A stretch of DNA of 64,000 nt from assembly GCA_031253835.1 (NCBI GenBank), contig JAIRVP010000074.1:62001-126000 (forward strand), given 5' to 3'. The translations under genes and the position numbers were made by a program. Positions 29,346 through 36,350 of the stretch are shown in pieces; the stretch's first letter is position 1, and each line of letters opens with the position of its first letter. The notes beneath the pieces were generated by a model. It made no database searches and was not told the origin of the DNA. It saw only the letters and a list, made by a program, of their open reading frames with translations. Origin of the DNA: Burkholderia sp. Lineage in GTDB: Bacteria; Pseudomonadota; Gammaproteobacteria; Burkholderiales; Burkholderiaceae.

Positions 29346-30269
29346 TCAGACCCAGTCGCGCGGCACGATGAAGTCGCTGTACAGGCGCGCTTCCGGCGAA
29401 CCCGGTTCGGGCTGCCAGTTATAGCGCCAGTTCGCGACCGGCGGCATCGACATCAGGATCGACTCGGTCCGGCCGCCGCTTTGCAGGCCGAACAGCGTGC
29501 CACGATCGAACACGAGGTTGAATTCGACGTAGCGGCCGCGGCGGTACGCCTGGAAGTCGCGCTCGCGCTCGCCGTACGGCAGCTCGGCGCGGCGCTCGAC
29601 GATCGGCAGGTAAGCCTGCAGGAACGCATCGCCGACGCTTTGCATCAGGTCAAACGAGCGTTCGAAACCGGGCTCGGAGAAATCGTCGAAGAAGATCCCG
29701 CCGATGCCGCGCATCTCGTTGCGGTGCTTCAGGAAGAAATACTCGTCGCACCACTTCTTGAAGCGCGGATAGAGTTCCGCACCGAACGGGTCGAGCGCAT
29801 CCTTGCAGGTCTGGTGGAAATGCCGCGCGTCGTCCTCGAAACCGTAAACGGGTGTCAGATCCATGCCGCCGCCGAACCAGAACACGGGCTCCTCGCCCGG
29901 TTTCGTCGCGATCAGCATCCGCACGTTCATGTGGACGGTCGGGCAGTACGGATTGCGCGGATGCAACACGAGCGACACGCCGAGCGCCTCGAAGCCGCGG
30001 CCCGCGAGCTGCGGGCGCGCCGCGCTCGCCGACGGCGGCAGCGCGTCGCCCGCGACGTCGGAAAAGCCGATCCCCGCGCGTTCGAACACGCGGCCGCCTT
30101 CGAGAATCCGCGTGCAGCCGCCGCCGCGCAGGCGTTCGGCCGGCCCGCGCTGCCACGTGTCGGTCGCGAGCGGCGTGCCGTCGCGCGCGCCGAGCGCGTC
30201 GGCGATGCGTGTCTGCAGGCCCTGGAGGTACGTGCGCACGCGTGCCACGTCGTAGGTCGAATCGGTCAT
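29346..30269 (-). CDS. hemF: Oxygen-dependent coproporphyrinogen III oxidase HemF
   Basis: 307 residues from the ATG at 30269; the frame runs 16 codons further upstream, but MTDSTYDVARVRTYL is the normal start. It converts coproporphyrinogen III to protoporphyrinogen IX with oxygen in haem synthesis. Signature blocks are NPYCPTVHMNVRM, WFGGGMDLTPVYGFEDDA with the metal-binding His in ARHFHQTCK, and GRYVEFNLVFDRGTLFGL. A perfect GC hairpin sits between the likely transcription start and the ATG, over the usual ribosome-binding position. Gene order purD-hemF-nadD suggests partial co-transcription. Confidence 0.97.
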   Translation of the reverse strand: MTDSTYDVARVRTYLQGLQTRIADALGARDGTPLATDTWQRGPAERLRGGGCTRILEGGRVFERAGIGFSDVAGDALPPSASAARPQLAGRGFEALGVSLVLHPRNPYCPTVHMNVRMLIATKPGEEPVFWFGGGMDLTPVYGFEDDARHFHQTCKDALDPFGAELYPRFKKWCDEYFFLKHRNEMRGIGGIFFDDFSEPGFERSFDLMQSVGDAFLQAYLPIVERRAELPYGERERDFQAYRRGRYVEFNLVFDRGTLFGLQSGGRTESILMSMPPVANWRYNWQPEPGSPEARLYSDFIVPRDWV

Positions 30270-30282
30270 GTCTGGACTGGGT

Positions 30283-30303
30283 GCCCCCGCCCGAAGCGGG
30301 GGC
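30283..30303 (-). promoter_or_regulatory. Hairpin over the hemF ribosome-binding region
   Basis: Perfect 8-bp GC arms (30283-30290 and 30296-30303) with a 5-nt loop end 13 nt before the hemF ATG. The only G-rich stretch able to act as a Shine-Dalgarno is inside the stem. There is no T tract in the direction of hemF transcription, so it is not a terminator for that strand. Confidence 0.45.
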
Positions 30304-30306
30304 CGT

Positions 30307-30346
30307 AAAAAAGGCATCTGCCGGGCATTCTATCGAACCCCGGCAG
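30307..30346 (-). terminator. Likely terminator after purD
   Basis: Exact 8-bp arms (30339-30346 and 30318-30325), 13-nt loop, then five bases and a run of six T on the minus strand (30307-30312). The gap before the T tract makes it weaker than a textbook terminator. Confidence 0.5.
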
Positions 30347-30387
30347 AGGAGCCGCCGCCGCGCGAGGGCGGGGCGGCGATTGCGACG

Positions 30388-31668
30388 TCACACGCTCTTG
30401 CGGTTGAGCGCGCGGAAGCCGATGTCGCGGCGGTACTGCATGCCCTCGAAATTGATCTGGTTGATCGTGTCGTACGCATGCTGCTGCGCTTCGCGCACCG
30501 AATCGGCGAGGCCGACGACGCACAGCACGCGGCCGCCCGACGTCACGAGCTTGTCGCCTTCGCCGAGCGTCGTGCCCGCATGGAACGTCACGGCCTGTTC
30601 GGTCTCGGCCGGGATCCCGTTGATGCGGTCGCCCTTGCGCGGCGCGTCCGGATAGCCGTGCGCGGCCAGCACCACGCCGAGCGCGGTGCGGCGGTCCCAG
30701 TCGAGCTCGACCGTGTCGAGCGTGCCCGCGATCGCCTGTTCCACGACCTTCGAGAAATCGCTCTTCAGGCGCGCCATGATCGGCTGCGTTTCCGGGTCGC
30801 CCATCCGGCAGTTGAACTCGAGCGTGCGCGGATTGCCTTCCTTGTCGATCATCAGGCCCGCATACAGGAAGCCCGTGAAGCGGATGCCGTCCTTCTCCAT
30901 CCCGCGCACGGTCGGCATGATGATTTCGCGCATCACGCGTGCGTGCATCTGCGGCGTGACGATCGGCGCGGGCGAGTACGCGCCCATGCCGCCGGTGTTC
31001 GGGCCGCGGTCTTCGTCGAGCAGGCGCTTGTGGTCCTGGCTCGAAGCCAGTGCCAGCGCGTGCTTGCCGTCGACCATCACGATGAAGCTCGCTTCCTCGC
31101 CGTCGAGGAATTCCTCGATCACGACGCGCGCGCCGGCATCGCCGAGCTTGTTGCCCGACAGCATCATGTCGACCGCTGCATGCGCTTCTTCGAGCGTCAT
31201 CGCGACGACGACGCCCTTGCCGGCCGCGAGGCCGTCGGCCTTCACGACGATCGGCGCACCCTTCGCGTCGATGTACGCGTGGGCGGCCGCCGCATCGGCG
31301 AAGGTTTCATAGTCGGCCGTCGGGATGCCGTGGCGCTTCATGAACGCCTTCGCGAAATCCTTCGAGCTCTCGAGCTGCGCGGCTTCGCGGGTCGGGCCGA
31401 AGACCTTCAGGCCGCGTGCGCGGAACAGGTTGACGATGCCGGCCGCGAGCGGTGCTTCCGGCCCGACGAGCGTGAACGCGACGCCTTCGCGTTCCGCGAA
31501 ATCGGCGAGTTCGTCGAGCGACGTGATATCGACGTTCTTCAGACGCTCGTCCTGCGCCGTGCCGCCATTGCCGGGCGCGACGTAGACCATCTGGACGCGC
31601 GGCGACTGCGCGAGCTTCCACGCCAGCGCATGTTCGCGGCCGCCGGAACCGACGACGAGTAGTTTCAT
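30388..31668 (-). CDS. purD: Phosphoribosylamine-glycine ligase PurD
   Basis: 426 residues, standard length. It begins MKLLVVGSGGREHALAWKLA, the PurD nucleotide-binding start. The ATP-grasp domain has IVVKADGLAAGKGVVVA and the metal-binding EFNCRMGDPETQ; LLDEDRGPNTGGMGAYSP is also characteristic. PurD makes glycinamide ribonucleotide, the substrate of PurT in this same window. It follows yebC by 104 nt, separated by a strong hairpin. Confidence 0.97.
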   Translation of the reverse strand: MKLLVVGSGGREHALAWKLAQSPRVQMVYVAPGNGGTAQDERLKNVDITSLDELADFAEREGVAFTLVGPEAPLAAGIVNLFRARGLKVFGPTREAAQLESSKDFAKAFMKRHGIPTADYETFADAAAAHAYIDAKGAPIVVKADGLAAGKGVVVAMTLEEAHAAVDMMLSGNKLGDAGARVVIEEFLDGEEASFIVMVDGKHALALASSQDHKRLLDEDRGPNTGGMGAYSPAPIVTPQMHARVMREIIMPTVRGMEKDGIRFTGFLYAGLMIDKEGNPRTLEFNCRMGDPETQPIMARLKSDFSKVVEQAIAGTLDTVELDWDRRTALGVVLAAHGYPDAPRKGDRINGIPAETEQAVTFHAGTTLGEGDKLVTSGGRVLCVVGLADSVREAQQHAYDTINQINFEGMQYRRDIGFRALNRKSV

Positions 31669-31695
31669 GGGATTCCCCGCAGACTAGAAAACAGG

Positions 31696-31725
31696 GCGGC
31701 CGGCGCGCTCAGGCGCGCCGGCCGC
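31696..31725 (-). terminator. 13-bp perfect hairpin between yebC and purD
   Basis: Arms 31696-31708 and 31713-31725 pair perfectly around a TCAG loop. On the minus strand the stem is followed by CCTGTTTTCT, a short T-rich tail. It probably stops or slows read-through from yebC into purD. Confidence 0.6.
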
Positions 31726-31772
31726 GGAATCGGTCGGGCCGCCGCCGCGACAGGCGCGCGGCGGCCGGCATC

Positions 31773-32501
31773 TCATTCCTCGATGATGACGGCGTTCGTA
31801 TACACGTCCTGCACGTCGTCGAGGTTCTCGAGCGCGTCCAGCAGCTTCTGCATCTTCGCCGCGTCGTCACCGGTGAATTCGACTTCGTTCTGCGGCTTCA
31901 TCGTCACTTCGGCGAGCTCGGCCTTGAAGCCGCCGGCTTCGAGCGCGTCCTTCACCTTCGAGAATTCCTGCCAGTCGCACAGCACTTCGATCGAGCCGTC
32001 GTCGTTCGTGTTCACGTCGTTCGCGCCGGCTTCGAGCGCGGCTTCCATCAGCGCGTCTTCCGACGTGCCGGGCGCGAACAGGAACTGGCCGACGTGATCG
32101 AACATGAACGCGACCGAGCCGTCGGTGCCCATGTTGCCGCCGAACTTCGAGAACGCGTGGCGAACTTCCGCGACCGTACGCGTGCGGTTGTCGGTCAGCG
32201 TGTCGACGATGATCGCCGCGCCGCTGATGCCGTAGCCTTCGTAACGGATTTCCTCGTAGTTCGCGCCGTCCGCGCCGCCGACGCCGCGATCGATCGCGCG
32301 CTTGACGTTGTCCTTCGGCATGTTCGCGTCGGCTGCCTTGTCGACCGCGAGACGCAGGCGCGGGTTCGAGTTGACATCGCCGCCGCCGAGGCGCGCCGCG
32401 ACCTGGATTTCCTTGATCAGGCGGGTCCAGATCTTGCCGCGCTTCGCGTCGGCCGCTGCCTTCTTATGCTTGATGTTGGCCCATTTCGAATGACCAGCCA
32501 T
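31773..32501 (-). CDS. YebC/PmpR-family protein
   Basis: 242 residues starting MAGHSKWANIKHKKAAADAKRGK, the near-invariant opening of the family. Later blocks include GGGDVNSNPRLRLAVDKA and YEGYGISGAAIIVDTLTDN. Members were long described as DNA-binding regulators. Recent work on the family connects it with translation of difficult (for example proline-rich) sequences, so the older label may be incomplete. It lies upstream of purD and downstream of upp on the same strand. Confidence 0.95.
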   Translation of the reverse strand: MAGHSKWANIKHKKAAADAKRGKIWTRLIKEIQVAARLGGGDVNSNPRLRLAVDKAADANMPKDNVKRAIDRGVGGADGANYEEIRYEGYGISGAAIIVDTLTDNRTRTVAEVRHAFSKFGGNMGTDGSVAFMFDHVGQFLFAPGTSEDALMEAALEAGANDVNTNDDGSIEVLCDWQEFSKVKDALEAGGFKAELAEVTMKPQNEVEFTGDDAAKMQKLLDALENLDDVQDVYTNAVIIEE

Positions 32502-32611
32502 ACCTTTCTCCGTGCCCGGGCGCGCAGCGCGGGCGATTGTTTCAATGTGTCGTTGAGTCGGCGGCCGTGTCGGCGGGCATGAAGCCGCGGGGCCGCGCGT
32601 ATCGAGTGGAT

Positions 32612-32626
32612 CGTGATTTTATCACG
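32612..32626 (-). promoter_or_regulatory. AT-rich palindrome / -10-like element upstream of yebC
   Basis: CGTGATTTTATCACG is a near-perfect 15-bp palindrome and carries TAAAAT on the minus strand, a plausible -10 about 115 nt before yebC. No -35 was found at the right distance. Confidence 0.35.
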
Positions 32627-32718
32627 CGGCGACCGCCGGTTCGGGGCCGCCGCGCATGGCCGAACGGCCGGGCAGGCCGCCGCGGACCGGGCCGCGCGCC
32701 GCGCGGCCGTGCAGGCGC

Positions 32719-33369
32719 TCAGTTCTTGGTGCCGAACAGGCGGTCGCCCGCGTCGCCGAGGCCCGGCACGATGTACGCGTGCTCGTTCAGGTGCGAATCG
32801 AGCGACGCGACGAACAGCTTCACGTCCGGGTGCGCGTCCTGGAACACCTGGACGCCCTCGGGCGCGGCGACCAGCGCGACGAACATGATGTTCGCGGCCG
32901 GCACGTTGCGGCGCTTGAGCACGTCGACCGCGTGCACGGCCGAATAGCCGGTCGCGACCATCGGGTCGCACAGGATGAAGATGCGGTCTTCGAGATCCGG
33001 CAGGCGCACCAGGTATTCGACCGGGCGGTGGTCGTCGGCGCGGTACACGCCGATGTGGCCGACGCGCGCGGACGGCACCAGGTCGAGCAGGCCGTCCGAC
33101 ATCCCGATGCCCGCGCGCAGCACGGGCACGATCGCGAGCTTCTTGCCCGCGATCACGGGCGCATCGACCGCCACCAGCGGGGTTTCGACCCGCTTGGTCG
33201 TGATCGGCAGGTTGCGGGTGATCTCGTAGCCCATCAGCAGCGTGATTTCGCGCAGCAGCTCGCGGAACGTGCGCGTCGACGTGTCCTTGTCGCGCATGTG
33301 CGTGAGCTTGTGCTGGATCAGCGGGTGATCGGTGATGAAGAGGTTCGGGAAACGGCTGTCCTGTTTCAT
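32719..33369 (-). CDS. upp: Uracil phosphoribosyltransferase
   Basis: 216 residues from the ATG at 33369 (MKQDSRFPNLFITDHPLIQHKLTHMR), with the frame open but unsupported further up. It salvages uracil to UMP using PRPP. RDKDTSTRTFRELL, VPVLRAGIGMSDGLL and the PRPP loop ILCDPMVATGYSAVHAVD are all present, as is FVALVAAPEGVQVF. It is divergent from the SDR gene at 33577 and is the first gene in a minus-strand series. Confidence 0.97.
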   Translation of the reverse strand: MKQDSRFPNLFITDHPLIQHKLTHMRDKDTSTRTFRELLREITLLMGYEITRNLPITTKRVETPLVAVDAPVIAGKKLAIVPVLRAGIGMSDGLLDLVPSARVGHIGVYRADDHRPVEYLVRLPDLEDRIFILCDPMVATGYSAVHAVDVLKRRNVPAANIMFVALVAAPEGVQVFQDAHPDVKLFVASLDSHLNEHAYIVPGLGDAGDRLFGTKN

Positions 33370-33576
33370 GACGGGGGCGCCTTGGCGGCAAAAGGGGATC
33401 GGGGCGGCGGCGGGCGCAAGCCGGCTGCCGCTTATGGCCGCAATTTTACCAAGGCGCGCCACATGATCCGGATATTATCGACGTCTCACGACAATCCGCG
33501 CGCCGCACCTGCCCGTTCGCCCGCCCACCGGCGCGGCGGGGCCGTGCCGGCGCGCGTCGCCACCAGGGAGTCGACG

Positions 33577-34356
33577 ATGGATCTCGGTATCGAAGGAAAG
33601 ACCGCACTCGTATGCGCGGCCAGCAAGGGCCTGGGTCGAGGCTGCGCGGAAGCGCTGGCCGCCGAGGGCGTGAACCTCGTGATCGTCGCGCGCACGCGCG
33701 ACACGCTGGAGGAAACCGCGGAGGAGATCCGCGCCGGCGCGAACGTGTCGGTCACCGCGGTCGCCTGCGACATCACGACGCCGGACGGGCGCGCGGCCGC
33801 GCTCGCCGCGTGCCCGCAGCCGGACATTCTCGTGACGAATGCCGGCGGCCCGCCGCCCGGCGACTTCCGCGACTTCTCGCACGACGACTGGATCCGCGCG
33901 CTCGAGGCGAACATGCTCACGCCGATCGAGCTGATCCGCGCGACCCTCGACGGGATGATCGCGCGCCGCTTCGGCCGGATCGTCAACATCACGAGCTCGG
34001 CCGTGAAGGCGCCGATCGACGTGCTCGCGCTGTCCAACGGCGCGCGCTCGGGGCTGACCGGCTTCGTCGCGGGGCTGTCGCGCAAGGTCGCCGGCCAGGG
34101 CGTGACGATCAACAGCCTGCTGCCGGGGCTGTTCGACACCGACCGGATCGCGACGACGCTCGCCGCGTCGGCGAAGGCGCAGGGCGTGTCGGTCGACGAA
34201 ATGCGCGCGCGGCGCGCGCACGACATCCCGGCCGGCCGCCTCGGCACGCGCGCCGAATTCGGTGCGGCGTGCGCGTTCCTGTGCAGCGTGCATGCCGGCT
34301 ACATCACCGGGCAGAACTGGCTGCTCGACGGCGGTGCGTATCCGGGTACGTTCTGA
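33577..34356 (+). CDS. SDR-fold protein lacking the usual catalytic tetrad
   Basis: 259 residues from the ATG at 33577, preceded by AGGGAG. The Rossmann fold is clear, but the glycine motif is altered: VCAASKGLGRG with Ala-Ala-Ser in place of TGxxxGIG. TNAGGPPPGDF is present. After INITSSA-type residues (IVNITSSAVKAP), the place expected to hold YxxxK reads LSNGARSG, so the catalytic Tyr and Lys are missing. This fits a known subgroup of 3-oxoacyl-ACP-reductase-like SDRs with imperfect motifs. C-terminus NWLLDGGAYPGTF is typical. It is 55 nt upstream of mgsA; substrate unknown. Confidence 0.82.
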   Translation: MDLGIEGKTALVCAASKGLGRGCAEALAAEGVNLVIVARTRDTLEETAEEIRAGANVSVTAVACDITTPDGRAAALAACPQPDILVTNAGGPPPGDFRDFSHDDWIRALEANMLTPIELIRATLDGMIARRFGRIVNITSSAVKAPIDVLALSNGARSGLTGFVAGLSRKVAGQGVTINSLLPGLFDTDRIATTLAASAKAQGVSVDEMRARRAHDIPAGRLGTRAEFGAACAFLCSVHAGYITGQNWLLDGGAYPGTF

Positions 34357-34411
34357 CGCGCGCCTTGCGATTCACGATCACGACAACAACCGAACGACGA
34401 AGGAACTGGAG

Positions 34412-34804
34412 ATGAGCAAACCCCGCATCGCATTGATTGCGCACGACGCGAAGAAGGACGAGATCGTCGCGCTCGCGGGCGAATACCGCGCGACGCTCGC
34501 GCAATGCCGGCTGGTCGGGACGGGCACGACGGGCGGCCGCATCGCGGCCGCGCACGGGCTGGAGGTCGAGCGCAAGCTGTCGGGGCCGCTCGGTGGCGAC
34601 CTGCAGATCGGCGCCGAGCTGGCCGAGGGCCGCGTCGACATCGTCGTGTTCCTGCGCGACCCGATGACCGCGCAGCCGCACGATCCCGACATCACCGCGC
34701 TCGTGCGCGCGTGCGACGTGCACGACGTGCCGGTCGCGACCAACGTCGCCACCGCGCGGATGCTGCTCGACGACCTGGCGCGCAACATGCAGGACGTTTG
34801 CTAG
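34412..34804 (+). CDS. mgsA: Methylglyoxal synthase
   Basis: 130 residues starting MSKPRIALIAHDAKKDEIV, with AAGGAACTGGAG upstream. Phosphate-binding VGTGTTGGRIA, SGPLGGDLQIG and FLRDPMTAQPHDPDI (containing the catalytic Asp) are diagnostic. It turns dihydroxyacetone phosphate into methylglyoxal, a bypass of lower glycolysis that releases phosphate. It lacks the C-terminal extension of E. coli MgsA. It lies between an SDR protein and a quinone oxidoreductase, both possible aldehyde/ketone-handling enzymes, though this is only context. Confidence 0.95.
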   Translation: MSKPRIALIAHDAKKDEIVALAGEYRATLAQCRLVGTGTTGGRIAAAHGLEVERKLSGPLGGDLQIGAELAEGRVDIVVFLRDPMTAQPHDPDITALVRACDVHDVPVATNVATARMLLDDLARNMQDVC

Positions 34805-34981
34805 GTATGGGCCGCGCCCGATTGCCCCTGCTTACGGCAGGGCCATGCACGGACCGCGGCGACGCGCGAGAATCGTGCGTCGCGATACGCGCCCGCCGCC
34901 CGGTTCCCGCATGAATCGGCCGGCCCGCGCATCGGCGACCCCGATTTTTTCCTGACCGATTGACAGACGAGGAGCGAAACG

Positions 34982-35956
34982 ATGCCGAAAGCAATCCGAT
35001 ACGACCAGCCGGGCGGCCCGGACGTGATGAAGTGGGTCGATGTCGAGGTCGGCGAGCCGAAGGCGGGCGAAGTCCGCATCCGGCAGCATGCGGTCGGGCT
35101 CAACTACATCGACGTGTATTTCCGTACCGGCCTTTATCCGCAACCGCTGCCCGGCGGCCTCGGGATGGAGGCGGCGGGCGAGGTGACGGCTGTCGGCGCA
35201 GGCGTGACCGCGCTCAAGGCCGGCGACCGCGTCGCGTATGTCGGGCAGCCGCCCGGCGCGTATGCGCAGGAGCGCGTGATGCCGGCCGAGCGGCTCGTGA
35301 AGCTGCCGGACGGCATCAGCTACGACGATGCGGCATCGGTGATGCTGCAGGGCCTCACCGCGCACTACCTGCTGCGCCGCACGTACCCGGTGAAGGCCGG
35401 CGACACGATCCTGATCCACGCGGCGGCCGGCGGCGTCGGCCTGCTCGTGTGCCAGTGGGCGAAGGCGCTCGGCGCGACCGTGATCGGCACGGTCGGCTCC
35501 GACGAAAAAGCCGAACTCGCGAAGGCGCACGGCTGCGACCACCCGATCGTCTACACGCGCGAGAACTTCACGCAGCGCGTGAAGGAGATCACGAACGGCG
35601 CGGGCGTGCCGGTCGTCTACGATTCGATCGGCAAGGATACCTACATCGGCTCGCTCGACTGCCTCGCGCCGCTCGGCTATTTCGTCAGCTTCGGCAACGC
35701 GTCGGGCCCGCTGCCGGCGATCGACTCGAAGGAGTTCTCGTCGCGCGGTTCGCTGTTCTTCACGCGGCCGACGCTGTTCTCGTACATCGCGAAGCGCGCC
35801 GATCTCGAAGCCGCGGCCGCCGAGCTGTTCGACGTGATCCTGTCGGGCAAGGTGAAGACCAGCATCAACCAGCGCTATCCGCTCGCGGAAGTCGGCCGCG
35901 CGCATGCCGATCTCGAAGCGCGCAGGACCACCGGCTCGACGATCCTCGTTCCCTGA
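34982..35956 (+). CDS. Zinc-free medium-chain oxidoreductase, quinone oxidoreductase type
   Basis: 324 residues with a good GAGGAGCG ribosome site. It begins MPKAIRYDQPGGPDVMKWVDV, the Qor-family start, and has NYIDVYFRTGLYP, PGGLGMEAAGEVTAVG, and the NADPH loop ILIHAAAGGVGLLVCQWAKALG. No catalytic zinc ligands are visible. The family reduces quinones by one electron or, in relatives, alpha-beta unsaturated carbonyls. It follows mgsA by 177 nt and precedes the kdp promoter region. Confidence 0.9.
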   Translation: MPKAIRYDQPGGPDVMKWVDVEVGEPKAGEVRIRQHAVGLNYIDVYFRTGLYPQPLPGGLGMEAAGEVTAVGAGVTALKAGDRVAYVGQPPGAYAQERVMPAERLVKLPDGISYDDAASVMLQGLTAHYLLRRTYPVKAGDTILIHAAAGGVGLLVCQWAKALGATVIGTVGSDEKAELAKAHGCDHPIVYTRENFTQRVKEITNGAGVPVVYDSIGKDTYIGSLDCLAPLGYFVSFGNASGPLPAIDSKEFSSRGSLFFTRPTLFSYIAKRADLEAAAAELFDVILSGKVKTSINQRYPLAEVGRAHADLEARRTTGSTILVP

Positions 35957-36052
35957 CCCGTCCCTCCGTGCCGGCGCCATGCCGGCACGCGCCCCTGCGG
36001 GCGGCGCCATGGCGCCGTCCGTCCCGCCTTCCGGTTTACCCCCGTCCGCGCG

Positions 36053-36070
36053 TTTACACGTTTTTTATAT
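36053..36070 (+). promoter_or_regulatory. Candidate KdpE operator upstream of the kdp operon
   Basis: TTTACAC (36053-36059) followed by G and TTTTTTATAT (36061-36070) is a T-rich block in GC-rich DNA, about 85-100 nt before the first kdp reading frame. The E. coli KdpE site is a similarly T-rich element with TTTATA and TTTACA halves. Order and spacing differ here. A TTGACC at 36085-36090 could be part of the promoter. Confidence 0.4.
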
Positions 36071-36153
36071 CTGCCCCGATACCTTTGACCCGTCCTTTAC
36101 GTGCGTTCCCATAAGGTTCTAGTCGTCTGATTTCGACGACGGAGAACACAAAA

Positions 36154-36261
36154 ATGGATGGGGTTTTCATCGGCGCCCTGGTGCTTTTCACCGCGCTGAT
36201 CCTCGGATTGGTCGCCGGTTGCGACAAGCTCGTGCAATACGGTCGCGGGGGGCGAGCATGA
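36154..36261 (+). CDS. 35-residue membrane peptide ahead of kdpF
   Basis: Reading MDGVFIGALVLFTALILG and ending LVQYGRGGRA, this short frame has one strong hydrophobic helix (about residues 4-22) and a basic C-terminus, with GGAG about 9 nt upstream of its ATG. Its stop overlaps the kdpF ATG by 4 nt. It resembles small proteins found at this position in Burkholderia kdp operons. The role is unknown; it might stabilise the Kdp complex or couple translation to kdpF. Confidence 0.65.
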   Translation: MDGVFIGALVLFTALILGLVAGCDKLVQYGRGGRA

Positions 36262-36350
36262 CCTGGATGCTTTGGCTGGCAGGTGCCTCGACGGCCCTGC
36301 TGTTCGCGTATCTCGTCTTTGCGCTGCTGCGCGCGGAGGACATCGAATGA
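36258..36350 (+). CDS. kdpF: K+-transporting ATPase subunit KdpF
   Basis: 30 residues, MTWMLWLAGASTALLFAYLV then FALLRAEDIE. It is a single membrane helix with the short acidic end typical of KdpF, which stabilises the KdpABC complex. Both junctions are 4-nt ATGA overlaps: with the upstream 35-residue frame and with kdpA. The size is normal for the family. Confidence 0.85.
   Translation: MTWMLWLAGASTALLFAYLVFALLRAEDIE

Noticed and set aside
34929..34952. T-run with a short stem between mgsA and the quinone oxidoreductase
   Set aside because: Only four base pairs precede the T residues, too weak for a terminator call.
36004..36019. Palindrome CGGCGCCATGGCGCCG after the quinone oxidoreductase gene
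   Set aside because: A GC palindrome without a T tract; common by chance in this composition and with no link to the kdp promoter that could be shown.
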